From AP-15 sp963787425 (GTDB lineage Bacteria > Pseudomonadota > Alphaproteobacteria > ATCC43930 > CGMCC-115725), in contig CAWBCV010000001.1 in NCBI GenBank assembly GCA_963787425.1, positions 1,426,001 through 1,490,000 on the forward strand: a stretch of 64,000 nt of DNA, in the 5' to 3' direction. This document shows, one piece after another, positions 1-8,984 of this stretch (positions are counted from its first letter, which is position 1; every line of letters starts with the position of its first letter). The translations under genes and the position numbers were made by a program. The notes under the pieces were generated by a model, which worked only from the letters and a program-made list of their open reading frames with translations, did no database searches and was not told the origin of the DNA.

Positions 1-1
1 T

Positions 2-280
2 CCCAGTCCATGGAAGAGTGGCAGCATCGACCAAGAACAGGGTATCTCGAAGGCAGGCAATCCGCGTCTGCGCACCACAATGGTCGAGCTTGCCTGGATG
101 TGGGTGAGATACCAGCCCGACAGTGCTCTCAGCTGTTGGTTCCGCCAGCGCGTTGGCTCCGAGCGCGGCCGGATCCGCCGCATCTCGATTGTCGCGCTCG
201 CCCGCAAACTGCTCATCGCCCTCTCGAGATACGTCACCCATGGTGAGATCCCCGCGGGTGCTGTCATGAAGGCAGGCTGA
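2..280 (+). pseudogene. IS110-family transposase, C-terminal part cut by window edge
   Basis: The open frame runs in from the left edge and stops at 278-280. It carries the C-terminal signature of IS110/IS116 transposases: a QGISKAGNPRLRTTMVELAW stretch followed by a basic helix rich in Arg and the segment IVALARKLLIALSRYV. This region belongs to the Transposase_20 domain, which in these DEDD-type recombinases contributes the serine-containing catalytic part. The N-terminal DEDD domain would lie outside the window, so it cannot be judged whether the element is complete. There is no partner gene on the right; a non-coding stretch follows. The family assignment is firm and the intactness is unknown. 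Confidence 0.8.
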
Positions 281-1080
281 AGGCATTCCCGAAGGCCGGA
301 ATCATTATCGCGAGTTCCACGAGGCCTGATCAGCCCCGTTGGATCCGGGCGGGCGGACCGTCGCAAACAATGGCTGTGATATGCCGCAATACAGTGTGGA
401 TCCGCCCTCCCGAGCCCGATGACCTCCAGAATGAGGGATTGTGGTGCCAGCCGTCTGGGAACGGCGACCGGATGTGAGGTTCTGCGGGCATCAAAGCCGC
501 AGTCAATAGATGGGCTCGGGCCACGGATTCGATACAGCGAGATGTAGGCGGCCATCAAGAACCCTATGGATTTGCCGCTGCGCTTGGACGACGCTGGCGC
601 GTCGCCCACAACTCCACAGGGGCCACATCGGTAAGTAGTCGATATCGGGTTAGGAAAAGAGACGAGCGAGGGCTGGCGCGGAGACCAATGAGGCAACCGG
701 GGAAGCAGGTTTTCGGGGAGGCAACGCAATGCTTGCTTGACACCAGTTGCCCTCATGTGAAGTCTGTGGCACGAAGATGCACCCCAATGGCGAGCTCCCC
801 TCGGATCCTCAACAGATAGACAGGCACCGTCAGACGCTGAAGCTATGCAGAAAGAAAGCCCCTGTCGCCGTTCATCATCGCTCCGCGTGCTCAGGCGTCA
901 AAGCCTGCCCCGGCGAAGGCCGGGGGCGCTGCGAAACACAAGCGACGCTAGGCGGCAAGCCGCCAAGCTTTGCTACCGTTTCGGTCCCTTGACCCCTTCC
1001 GCTCGCTCCGCGAACCTGACCGCAGGCGACGGGACGAAGAACGGCTTTCCAGGTAGGGTCGAGGACTGGCGCGCCAGTTG
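281..1080. other. Stretch without a recognisable gene
   Basis: No reading frame here has a convincing domain, start signal or protein-like composition. Short frames around 747-992 and 845-1243 show no family I recognise. At 915-965 there are two compact GC-rich hairpins (CCCCGGCGAAGGCCGGGG and GGCGGCAAGCCGCC). They lie just beyond the 3' end of the group II intron and could be terminator-like. Confidence 0.5.
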
Positions 1081-1084
1081 GCCG

Positions 1085-3000
1085 GGGTATCCCGACCGTG
1101 CCACGTTTCCAGCCCCCTCCACGTCGCACGCAGCATGCGGATTTCCCGCACTGCGCGCCCCCATTTGCTTCACGTCAGGGCTTATGGGACCTATCATACC
1201 GGGGCAACTTTCGGTCGGTCATGTCGCACTCGATAGCTGTTGAACAGCCTTAGAGTGTCGTACAGCCACGGCCTACTCCACCGCTCCCAGCCGAAGCCCT
1301 TTCGTTTCCGAGCCTGCGCCAGATGGCGCCTGACCTTCTTCTCTACCCAATCTCTGATGTAGGTGAAGCACTCGCTAGAGTTCCCCACCGCGAAGTAGTT
1401 GACCCACCCCCGTAGCATTGGATTGATCAGGCTTATCACCCTCTCAATCGGTTGCGACCGGTGTCGGCGAAATACCTGCTTGAGCTCCCGCAGCAGCGCC
1501 GTCCGCTTTTTGAGCTTGGGCGTGTAATGCGGCCGCATCACTCCGCGCAGACCGCGGAGGTAGCGGAAGTCAAACCCCAGAAAGCCGAAGTTCTCACCTC
1601 GTTCCAGGTCGACTCTGCGGCTCTTTTCATCATTGATTTCGACCTGCAGTTTGGCGAACTCCTCCCGTAGTCGCTTGTTCACTGCTCCAATCAGCCAGTC
1701 ATGACGTTTGTAGGCGTGGATCAAGACCACCAGGTCGTCAGCGAACCTCGCATATTCGACATTGGTGTACTTGCCGTTGCGTGTGACTTCCCGCGCTCGC
1801 TCCAGCATCTTGTCCACCTCATTGAGGTAGAGATTGCTGAGCAAGGGCGAGATCACGCCGCCTTGCGGAACACCCTTCTTGCCAGAGGCCTTGAGCATAA
1901 GTTTCAACAGATGCATGATGTCCTTGTCGTCGACCCGCTGAGCCACTTTCTCCAACAACCGGTCATGCCGGACATTGTCAAAGTAGGCTCGCAGATCAAA
2001 GTCGAGGACCCGCGTCTTCCGCTGAGCTATTGCTTCCGCCACTCGCTTGATCGCGTCGTGTGCTGTCCGCTTGGGCCGATATCCATACGACCCCGGTTGG
2101 AAGTCCGCCTCGAACACAGGTTCGAGGATGAGCTTGAGCGCACCCTGCACCACTCTGTCCCGAATCGCCGGGATCGACAAGACGCGGACTTTGCCCCCGT
2201 CTTTCGGTATCTCCTGCTTCCGGGCCGGGAGTGGCTTGTAGGTGCGCCCGGTCAGTTCGTCGCGCAGCTGCTCGAGCAGAGCCTCCACGCCTTGCGCCTC
2301 GATGGCCTCGAACGTGACCCCGTCTATTCCCGGGGCCCCATCGTTTTGTTTGGCCATCGCATACGCTGCGCGCAGGGTCTCCATCTTGCAGACGTGGACG
2401 TATAGACCCCAAAAACGCCAGGACGGTTCAGCCTTCGCCTTGACGTATAGTCTCCGCCTCAGGTCCTGCAAATCGATGGACGCCTTTGTCATCGCGTCCT
2501 TGCCTTCCTTACGTTGGAGACATTGCAAATGGCAGGGCCCCTTCGCTCCACGAACATTACTCCGCTTCCTCGCTAGTACGGACCCAGCCGCCACCCTCTC
2601 GTCTTCGGCCGACTTCCCGGTGTCGCCGGTTATACGGCCTACCTTGCTCCGGCGATTTCGCGCCGGGACGAGGAGGGCTTCTCCAGTTGCTCAGCATGTC
2701 CTTGTCACCGTGCCGTCGCTTCCACCCCGCCGAGGTGAACAGCCGTAATCGGTCAGTATTCGGCTGCTCATGCTGCCTTCGCCCTTCGGAGGTAGGCTCG
2801 GCCCTCGGGGCTACTTTTTTCGAGGCCACAATGCGTTCTCTTTTGATACAGCCCGGTGGCTCGTGATCTCCCCTCGGGAGATCTTGTCGATAGGCTTCGA
2901 AGGTTCTGTTTCCATCTCCTCCGCTATCCGAACTACGGGGCTCTGACTTTTACCCCGGCAGGACTGTCTCCTGCTGAACATGCCAGCCTTACCTGGACAC
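1085..3000 (-). mobile_element. Group II intron (approximate limits)
   Basis: The maturase gene lies inside a structured RNA on the minus strand. Domain V can be folded at 1158-1126: an 8-bp lower stem (GCGCGCAG with CTGCGTGC, one G-U pair), an upper stem TGCGG/CCGCA closed by a GAAA-type loop, and a two-base TG bulge on the 3' side. The putative catalytic triad reads CGC rather than AGC, which is seen in IIC introns. The 5' end is placed near 3000, where the minus strand reads GTGTCCAGGTAAGG. The 3' end is placed loosely after a following hairpin that could be domain VI. The domain V fold is seen directly; the exact boundaries are inference. Confidence 0.65.
1194..2492 (-). CDS. ltrA: Group II intron reverse transcriptase/maturase
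   Basis: This 432-residue intron-encoded protein promotes splicing of its host intron and reverse-transcribes it into DNA targets. The reverse transcriptase domain is clear: GAPGIDGVTFEAIE near the N-terminus, the RVLSIPAIRDRVVQGA region, GSYGYRPKRTAHDAI, the VPQGGVISPLLSNLYL block and the catalytic FADDLVVL box (YADD variant). A group II maturase domain follows, with the RGWVNYFAVGNSSE segment. No C-terminal H-N-H endonuclease motif is visible, so this is an endonuclease-less type. The ATG at 2492 is chosen because an AAGGAAGG ribosome site sits just upstream; a longer frame from 2594 has no such signal. The frame is intact, so the intron may still be mobile. Confidence 0.93.
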   Translation of the reverse strand: MTKASIDLQDLRRRLYVKAKAEPSWRFWGLYVHVCKMETLRAAYAMAKQNDGAPGIDGVTFEAIEAQGVEALLEQLRDELTGRTYKPLPARKQEIPKDGGKVRVLSIPAIRDRVVQGALKLILEPVFEADFQPGSYGYRPKRTAHDAIKRVAEAIAQRKTRVLDFDLRAYFDNVRHDRLLEKVAQRVDDKDIMHLLKLMLKASGKKGVPQGGVISPLLSNLYLNEVDKMLERAREVTRNGKYTNVEYARFADDLVVLIHAYKRHDWLIGAVNKRLREEFAKLQVEINDEKSRRVDLERGENFGFLGFDFRYLRGLRGVMRPHYTPKLKKRTALLRELKQVFRRHRSQPIERVISLINPMLRGWVNYFAVGNSSECFTYIRDWVEKKVRRHLAQARKRKGFGWERWSRPWLYDTLRLFNSYRVRHDRPKVAPV

Positions 3001-3382
3001 ACCTCCGAACAAAGAACCGGCGAAAACCAAAAACGACCACTTGACAGGAAAAGCCCCATACAAGTTCAAATCCATCTCCCTCCAGCGAAGAGTTCTGCGA
3101 ACCCTCGGTCCCTATCGCAAGGTGGAACATCGGCAAGGGCCGGCAACCCGCGCCCTCGCCCCCGTCAGAAAAACGATCTAATGGCGAACCGGCGATTTTG
3201 AATTCAATTGGGAGCAGCATTACGATGGCGCGGAACAGATCTATTACAGTAACGGATCGGAGCACGACCACACCGGCGAAGGGACCTGCCCAACCCATTA
3301 CGACTGAGCCGGACATTGCAACGCGTCGTTGCTGCTATTGGCGCAGCGCCGCGACGCTATCCCTTATGTACTATCCGGGCTA
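3001..3382. other. Stretch without a recognisable gene
   Basis: This lies between the presumed 5' end of the group II intron and the end of the amidohydrolase gene. Several short frames exist on both strands, but none resembles a protein family and none has a good ribosome site. It probably holds the 5' exon of whatever sequence the intron entered, now unrecognisable. Confidence 0.4.
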
Positions 3383-4723
3383 TCAGACGCCATCGAGGTC
3401 GCTATAATCCGGCAATTCGGCCGATACCCGCCGTCCGCGGTCGATGACCAAGCGATCAGATTGCGGGCGACACATAAGCTCGTTGAAGGTGCGCGCATTA
3501 AAAAGGATGAAACGCGCTGGACCGCCTTTGGCGATCGTCCCAAGCTGCCCCGCCTGGATGATCGCCTGAGGCACCGGACCCGCCATCGCGACTGCATCGC
3601 CGAATGGATGATCGAGGTGCAAAATTCGTACGGCCTGACGGAAGGTATCCACCATGTCATGATCGCCATATGCATGGAACGGATCGCGGCAATTGTCACC
3701 CGCGATCGCGACTGGTATGCCGCGGTGGCGCATTTCGTGGACCGGCGCGACGCCGCGCCAGCGTGGCGTCCGCCCATCGCTCCGATCCTGAAGATAAAGA
3801 TTGACAGTTGGCAGCGTCACAATCGCGATGCCCGCCTCGGCGCAGAGGTCGAGGGTCCGGCGTATTTGCTCTTCTGGCTGCATTGCCAGGCTGCAGCAAT
3901 GGCCGCACACCACGCGACCCCTGAATCGGTTGCGCAGCACTGCAGCGGCGACATGCGCGAGCGCGGTCGCCGCCGGGTCGCCGCTCTCGTCTACATGCAG
4001 ATCGACGTCGAGACCCCGTTCTGAGGCAAGGCGAAGGACAGTATCCAGAAGCGGCTCGATATCGTCGAGCAACCGGCCGTGAACGCCGCCGACAGCACGT
4101 GTCACGGCGCCGAGAATGCCGCCCGACGCGACGACGAGATCGGCGAGTTCCTCGCCGTAAGGGGTTCGGAACGCGTCGATCGGCACCAACGCGACGGCCT
4201 GCAGTAGGATGCGGTCCGCCCACTCCGCCCGAGCTTCGCGGAATACTGCCCAGCTCCGCTGCGCCTGGTTCAGCTCCGGCGAATCGAGATGCGTGCGGAT
4301 CGCCGCGACCCCGTGGACATACGCGCAGCGCAATCCGAATTCCATACGCCGTTTGATGTCCTCGGCGGTCCAGCGATGGCTTCGGTCCTCGGCCGTTGAC
4401 TTTAGCGCCCCGGCAAAGGAACCGTCCGGATTTTCGGTGCGGGTCACAATGTGACCCTTGTCGAGATGCACGTGCATGTCGATGAGGGTCGGCCAGACGT
4501 GGTGCGCTTCGAGATCAATGGCGGGCAAGTCGGCGGATGCCGCCGCGCCTGCCGGTTCAATCGCAGCGATCCTCTCATTGTCGACCAGGAGGTCGATAAG
4601 TGTAGCGCCGTCGCGATCGACAGCGGTTGTCGGCCCGCGAGGCAAGAAGCAGATCGGAACGCGAGCCTGCCTGATCCAATAGCGCTGCGCTTTTGGCACT
4701 TGGAGCGTCTTGAACAAGTTCAT
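3383..4723 (-). CDS. Amidohydrolase, cytosine-deaminase-like
   Basis: This 446-residue metal-dependent hydrolase belongs to the cytosine deaminase branch of the amidohydrolase superfamily. The metal ligands are in order: HVHLDKGH at the end of the first beta strand, the HVDES (HxxxE) motif in the middle, HCCSL, and the late AGDNCRDPF aspartate motif. The domain arrangement is a small beta sandwich split around a TIM barrel. Related enzymes deaminate cytosine, isoguanine or creatinine-type rings, and the substrate here cannot be deduced. The start at 4723 (MNLFKTLQ) is preferred over 4891, because the longer N-terminal extension is arginine-rich, unlike the family, and would overlap the dinB promoter. 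It is transcribed divergently from dinB. No partner transporter is next to it. Confidence 0.8.
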   Translation of the reverse strand: MNLFKTLQVPKAQRYWIRQARVPICFLPRGPTTAVDRDGATLIDLLVDNERIAAIEPAGAAASADLPAIDLEAHHVWPTLIDMHVHLDKGHIVTRTENPDGSFAGALKSTAEDRSHRWTAEDIKRRMEFGLRCAYVHGVAAIRTHLDSPELNQAQRSWAVFREARAEWADRILLQAVALVPIDAFRTPYGEELADLVVASGGILGAVTRAVGGVHGRLLDDIEPLLDTVLRLASERGLDVDLHVDESGDPAATALAHVAAAVLRNRFRGRVVCGHCCSLAMQPEEQIRRTLDLCAEAGIAIVTLPTVNLYLQDRSDGRTPRWRGVAPVHEMRHRGIPVAIAGDNCRDPFHAYGDHDMVDTFRQAVRILHLDHPFGDAVAMAGPVPQAIIQAGQLGTIAKGGPARFILFNARTFNELMCRPQSDRLVIDRGRRVSAELPDYSDLDGV

Positions 4724-4864
4724 AGCACCGGTGCTCACCGCCTCGGGTTCGTTGGCGCTCCTACAATCCTGGGCCAAAGCCGATAGATCAACAGATGCTT
4801 GCGACCGAAGGGCTGACCGGCCCACCACCATTCGACGAAAGCGCCAACTAGCACTGCGCGCGGG

Positions 4865-4894
4865 TTGACAATTGCCAACAGGTGTTCTCATTAT
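4865..4894 (+). promoter_or_regulatory. Probable dinB promoter
   Basis: TTGACA at 4865-4870 is a perfect -35 hexamer. CATTAT at 4889-4894 matches four of six -10 bases with an 18-bp spacer. The -10 lies inside the LexA box, so a bound repressor would block polymerase. The start codon of dinB follows 50 bp later. Confidence 0.6.
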
Positions 4895-4898
4895 GTTC
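4884..4898 (+). promoter_or_regulatory. LexA (SOS) box, alphaproteobacterial type
   Basis: GTTC at 4884-4887 and GTTC at 4895-4898 are separated by exactly seven bases (TCATTAT). GTTC-N7-GTTC is the direct-repeat operator known for LexA of Alphaproteobacteria. Its position over the -10 element upstream of a Y-family polymerase gene is what SOS control would require. Confidence 0.8.
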
Positions 4899-4944
4899 TA
4901 ACGATCGAGAACCTCCCTCGAAACGCCACAGATGAACGGCCGGG

Positions 4945-6192
4945 ATGGAAACGACAGCCACCATCCTCCATGCAGACCTGGATGCCTTCTATGCCTCCGT
5001 CGAGCAGCTGCTCGACCCTTCGTTGCGCGGCAAGCCCATCGCGGTCGGTGGTGGGGTTGTGTTTGCCGCTTCTTACGAAGCCAAGGCCTTCGGGGTGCGC
5101 GGCGGCATGCCGGGACGGCAGGCGCGCGAGCTCTGTCCGCAACTCACTTTTGTCAGCGGCCACTTCAAGGACTACCAACGGCTGGGAGATGCGGCCATTA
5201 AGGTGGTCAACGATTTCACGCCCCTCGTCGAGCGGATTTCTATCGACGAAGCCTTTGCCGATGTCGCGGGCTGCACACATCTCTTTGGGCCGCCTGCCGA
5301 AATTGCGAGAGCAATCCGGCACCGTGTGCGGGCTGAGCTTGGCCTTCCAATCTCGGTCGGCGTAGCGCGCACCAAGCATCTGGCGAAAATTGCCTCGCAA
5401 GTAGCCAAGCCCGACGGGCTGGTGGCTGTCGACCCCGACACCGAACTGGAATTCCTTCACCACCTGCCCGTCGAGCTGATGTGGGGAGTGGGCCCGGTCA
5501 CTAAGGCGCGCCTGGCCGAGATTGGCGTGCTCACTATCGGGCAGCTGGCAAAGACACCGGGATGGTCGCTCGAGCGGTTGTTCGGTCCAGCAGCGGGACA
5601 GAAACTCGCAGCACTGGCGTGGAACCGCGATCCACGGGAGATCAAGATTCACCGACGGGCCGGATCGATAGGAGCGCAGTCGGCGATCGTCAGGAAGCCT
5701 GCCGAAGAGCGCGTATTCCGCCCCGCGCTGCTACATCTTGCAGACAGAATCGGCAGCCGCCTCCGGGCCAAGTCCAAGGCTGGTCGAACCGTGACGGCCC
5801 GTGTTCGCTTTGCCAACTTGGACTCAGCCACTCGCTCGGTAACGCTCGACGCGCCAATCTCGGCGACCGTGATCCTTGCCGAGGTCGCCGAAGAGCTGGT
5901 GCGCGCGGTTCTCGCGGATCACCCTGATGAGAAGACTATTTCGCTCCTGGCGATCTCCGTGTCCCATCTTGAGGAGCACTGGGATGTGCAGCTGGAACTC
6001 CCGCTTGGACTTAAAGATGAGGCGCGCCGCCCGGGCACCAAGAAAGGCATGGCGCGTTGGGCGGCAGACTGCGCTGTCGATAGGATCCGCAATCGGTTCG
6101 GATGGGATGCCATCGGATATGCGTCGGTTGCGCTGGGGATTTCCCGTTCCGTTCCCGACGAGTTTCGCAAACTTGCCGAAAAGGACCTGTGA
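4945..6192 (+). CDS. dinB: DNA polymerase IV, Y-family translesion polymerase
   Basis: This 415-residue error-prone polymerase copies damaged templates. The catalytic palm shows HADLDAFYASVE at residues 8-19 (first metal-binding Asp) and ERISIDEAFAD near residue 100 (the second Asp-Glu pair). The finger segment contains YEAKAFGVRGGMPG, and a helix-hairpin-helix follows at WGVGPVTKARLAEIGVLTIG. The C-terminal little-finger domain is present. No canonical beta-clamp peptide is obvious at the very end. Length and motif order fit a complete gene. The upstream LexA box and promoter argue for DNA-damage induction. There is no imuA or dnaE2 partner nearby, so it is a stand-alone DinB rather than part of the ImuAB-DnaE2 cassette. 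Confidence 0.95.
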   Translation: METTATILHADLDAFYASVEQLLDPSLRGKPIAVGGGVVFAASYEAKAFGVRGGMPGRQARELCPQLTFVSGHFKDYQRLGDAAIKVVNDFTPLVERISIDEAFADVAGCTHLFGPPAEIARAIRHRVRAELGLPISVGVARTKHLAKIASQVAKPDGLVAVDPDTELEFLHHLPVELMWGVGPVTKARLAEIGVLTIGQLAKTPGWSLERLFGPAAGQKLAALAWNRDPREIKIHRRAGSIGAQSAIVRKPAEERVFRPALLHLADRIGSRLRAKSKAGRTVTARVRFANLDSATRSVTLDAPISATVILAEVAEELVRAVLADHPDEKTISLLAISVSHLEEHWDVQLELPLGLKDEARRPGTKKGMARWAADCAVDRIRNRFGWDAIGYASVALGISRSVPDEFRKLAEKDL

Positions 6193-6604
6193 TCGTCACC
6201 GATCACGGGAAAACACGCTTACGTGCCCACCAAGATCTCGCGGCTGACGGACAACAGCCAAACAGCTGTGGCCCGTCGAAGCCTGCCTCTGCCGGTCTCA
6301 ATAAGGGCTGATGCCAATGCCCCGCTTTCTTGGGTGCCATAGTGACGCCGAACTTCGGTGGCAGGATTGCCGGTCGCAACGATCATCTGCGCGTGAGCAG
6401 CTTTGTGGAGTGCAATGGCCGTCTCTGCCGCGGTCGGACGATAGATTTATCAGCTGATCGCATTATAGCCCCCGTCGAGATGCCAGCCGAGCTCGAACGA
6501 CGCCTGGTGAGCGCATCGCCTTGACACGCACTCCTGGGTCCCGACATGCTTGAACAAGTGCCAATTGACCATCTCGCCACCATCGCGATCAGAGCACGGG
6601 CCGA
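6193..6604. other. Stretch without a recognisable gene
   Basis: About 410 bp between dinB and the hydrolase pseudogene. I see no conserved protein fragment on either strand. A minus-strand frame at 6450-6671 overlaps the hydrolase in antisense and has no family resemblance. No terminator hairpin with a T-run was found after dinB. Confidence 0.4.
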
Positions 6605-7456
6605 ATGACCGATCTGACACGCCTTGTCGAAGCTCCCGCGTGCGGCCCGCTCCCTTACCTCGACCCGGCATTCCCTAATCGTCCACTGGTGCTTCATGCG
6701 GCACGGCCACACAATTACGACGTCGGGACACCGGTCCTGTTCGTGCATCACGGTGTCGGCCGCAATGGCAGGGACTACCGGGACTATTGGCTGGATCTGG
6801 TCGATGAAGCCGGCATTCTGGCGATCTCCATCGAGTTCCCCGAGGCATCGGTCCCGGAACATCTCTGGTACCATTTCGGTAACCCGCACGACAAGGATGG
6901 CTCGCCGAACCGCCGCGAAGTGAAGTATGGACGTTCGGTATCGACGAACGCCTGTTCGACCAATTGCGCGCGCAGGGCGTCACGACCCAACAACAGTACG
7001 GATTGTTCGGCCACTCCGCGGGCGGACAGTATGTGCATCGAATGGTCTCATTTGGATTCCGTAATCGCGTCGCCGTCGCCGTCAGTGCCAACGCGGGCAC
7101 TTACGCGATGCCGGATCTGACAATCCCTTGGCCATTCGGCCTCGGCGAGACGGATGTCGATACCGACGCATTGCGTGTGTTGCTCGCCTTCCGCATCACG
7201 GTGATGGCGGGTACCGCGGACGTATCGACCACTGGGCGCTTCTTCCCAAAGGGTCCGCGCTCGATGCGCCAGGGGGCGAACTCGCTATGAGCGCGCGCAT
7301 AACTATGTCCGATGCGGGCACGCAGCCGCGACGGCGCTGCGAACCAGCTGTGCCTGGACGGTAATCGACGTGCCCAGCGTGGGCCATGATGGCAAGCTCA
7401 TGTCTGCAGCCGCAGCGCCAATCGTGTCTGCGGCAATGCACGCATCGTCATCGTGA
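6605..7456 (+). pseudogene. Alpha/beta hydrolase with two compensating frameshifts
   Basis: Reading continuously requires three segments: 6605 to about 6920, about 6925 to 7280, and 7283 to 7456. The first shift, near 6918-6929, changes frame, and the second, near 7275-7283, restores the original one. The pieces together give about 284 residues of a secreted-type or esterase-like alpha/beta hydrolase. An early VLFVHHGVGRNG oxyanion strand, the nucleophile elbow GLFGHSAGGQ and a late VPSVGHDG histidine are all visible. The fold and catalytic triad would be intact if the two indels were undone. It may be a genuine pseudogene or carry sequencing errors. The neighbouring decarboxylase gene is also frameshifted, which favours decay. 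Confidence 0.7.
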
Positions 7457-7556
7457 AGGGGATATGACCAGCACCTCGCCGGGCCCTCCACATCGCGAAG
7501 CTACAAACCGCAATTTGAGGTTCAGAACCGATGGGTTCTCATGATTGGAGGAAGCG

Positions 7557-8193
7557 ATGTACCCTGAAGATATCGACCCCCAATCTGGATGCCGACTGCC
7601 ATTGCCGAGACGCGAAGACCTCGATCTGGGCGGGCGGCAGATCTACGACAGCCTTGCCGACCCCAAAGGTGGGACGCTCATGGGCCTCAGGGGGTCCAGG
7701 CGGTATCCTTCTCCATAGTCCCGACCTCTCGCGGTATACCAGACCTCTCAATCACTATCTGCGACACGAGGCGGGATTGGGAGGTCGCGTTCGCGAACTG
7801 GCTATCCTCACCACCGCCCGTGAGCTCGACAGTCAATTCGAATGGGCAGCGCATGAAACCGAAGCGCTGCGCGAAGGCATCTCCCGCGATGTCATCGGAA
7901 TCATTCAGCATCGCTCCGACACGAGCGGCCTCGACCGCGCCGATGCGATAGTTATCGAACTGGGTCGCGAGATCTTCGGTGCAAGGAAGGTAACATCGGA
8001 GACCTTCGCCCGAGCATTACGGCACTTTGGCTGTCGCGCCCTCGTCGATCTCGTCGCGCTGATGGGCAATTACGCCGGGACGGCAGCGCTGCTCACCGCG
8101 TTCGACATGCAGCGCGAACTTCCGGCAGATCACGCGAAGCCGCACCGGTCAGACGCAGATCAAGACCCGAAGCGAGCTCGGAGAGCTCGGTAA
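7557..8193 (+). pseudogene. Carboxymuconolactone decarboxylase family gene, frameshifted
   Basis: A strong GGAGGAAGCG ribosome site precedes the ATG at 7557. The first frame encodes about 45 residues ending in a LMGLRG segment, then must shift near 7690-7697 into the frame that ends at 8193. The second part shows HSPDLSRYTRPLNHYLRHE and the helical segment RELAILTTARELDSQFEWAAHE. That segment is typical of the CMD/AhpD-like fold used in gamma-carboxymuconolactone decarboxylases and related enzymes. The CxxC redox motif of AhpD is absent, so a decarboxylase-type role in aromatic breakdown is more likely than peroxidase reduction. The C-terminal tail is very polar. One indel separates it from an intact gene. 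Confidence 0.7.
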
Positions 8194-8477
8194 CGCACTG
8201 CTCGAACCTCTCTTCCTTCTTGCAAAAGGCGTTCAGCCTCTCAGTGTCTCATCATGTTCACTCGCGGCAGAGGAGGGCGAACGTGAGCGCCAGGTCGGCT
8301 GCGCCTGTAAGTCCGCCGTGCATAAGGGAGTTGCTGGTGCCTATCCTGCGGACGTGCTGCCGCCGCAATCGCCTCACAATTATTACCGGTAGGATCACCA
8401 CAATTAAGAGGAAATCAGAATTCGCAGCCGAAAGTTGGCGACCCGGATCCGTGCCAGGCCGCTCGCTCGCTCGCTCG
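8194..8477. other. Short non-coding stretch
   Basis: No gene is recognisable. The only feature is a short GCTC tandem run (about four units) near 8461-8476. Confidence 0.4.
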
Positions 8478-8984
8478 TTATGGTTTAGCCGGCGTCTCAG
8501 TGACGACGGCCGGCACGCCTTCGGGATTGATGTTGAAGGCCAGGAAGGTCAACGGCTCGCCGCCAGGGTTGCCCCACCGGTGAACAAGGCCGAAGGGCTC
8601 GTAGATCAGTGATCCGGGCCCGCGGTCCGCGGTTTTGCCGTCGACGGTGTTCGCGCCAATGCCCGAGAAGATATAATAGAGCGCCGCGCCCGAGCGATGG
8701 TGTGGCGGGTTCGAAAGCATTTCCGGCGAAAAGGTGATCCGCGTGAGGTTCAACTCATAGCTCCCCGGTTTCAGCTCGGGCAGCGGCGCCGCTGTCCGGT
8801 AGAGCTCATTGACCGTCGCTGGCGTGGCAGCCACCGGCTGATCGAGGGTCTCCTTTGGCACCAGCATGAAATAGAGCAGAGTTGCCTGCTCGCCGTTTCC
8901 AACGGTCAAAAACGGCGTCGTCCCGCCGGGGACCAGCACGCCCTCGCCGCCAGTGATGGTCTTAGGCTCGCCGATGGAGACATG
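8478..8984 (-). pseudogene. Cupin-domain protein, N-terminus lost
   Basis: The frame shows a small beta-barrel cupin: GSYELNLTRITFSPEM, then HHRSGAALYYIFSGIG as motif 1, and GSLIYEPFGLVHRWGN as motif 2 with a metal-binding histidine. The reading frame stays open upstream through a GTG at 8939 to about 8984, where it collides with the truncated iorB in another frame. No good ribosome site precedes the GTG. A normal protein of this type would start with a signal peptide, and that part appears to have been removed by the same deletion that cut iorB. The function cannot be stated beyond the cupin fold. Confidence 0.6.

Noticed and set aside
747..992. Small frame beginning with a CEVCGTKM-like cysteine pair
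   Set aside because: Only one cysteine pair, a tail of no recognisable character, no ribosome site and overlap with hairpins next to the intron.
1701..2405. Open frame opposite the maturase gene
   Set aside because: Pure antisense of the reverse transcriptase with no family resemblance.
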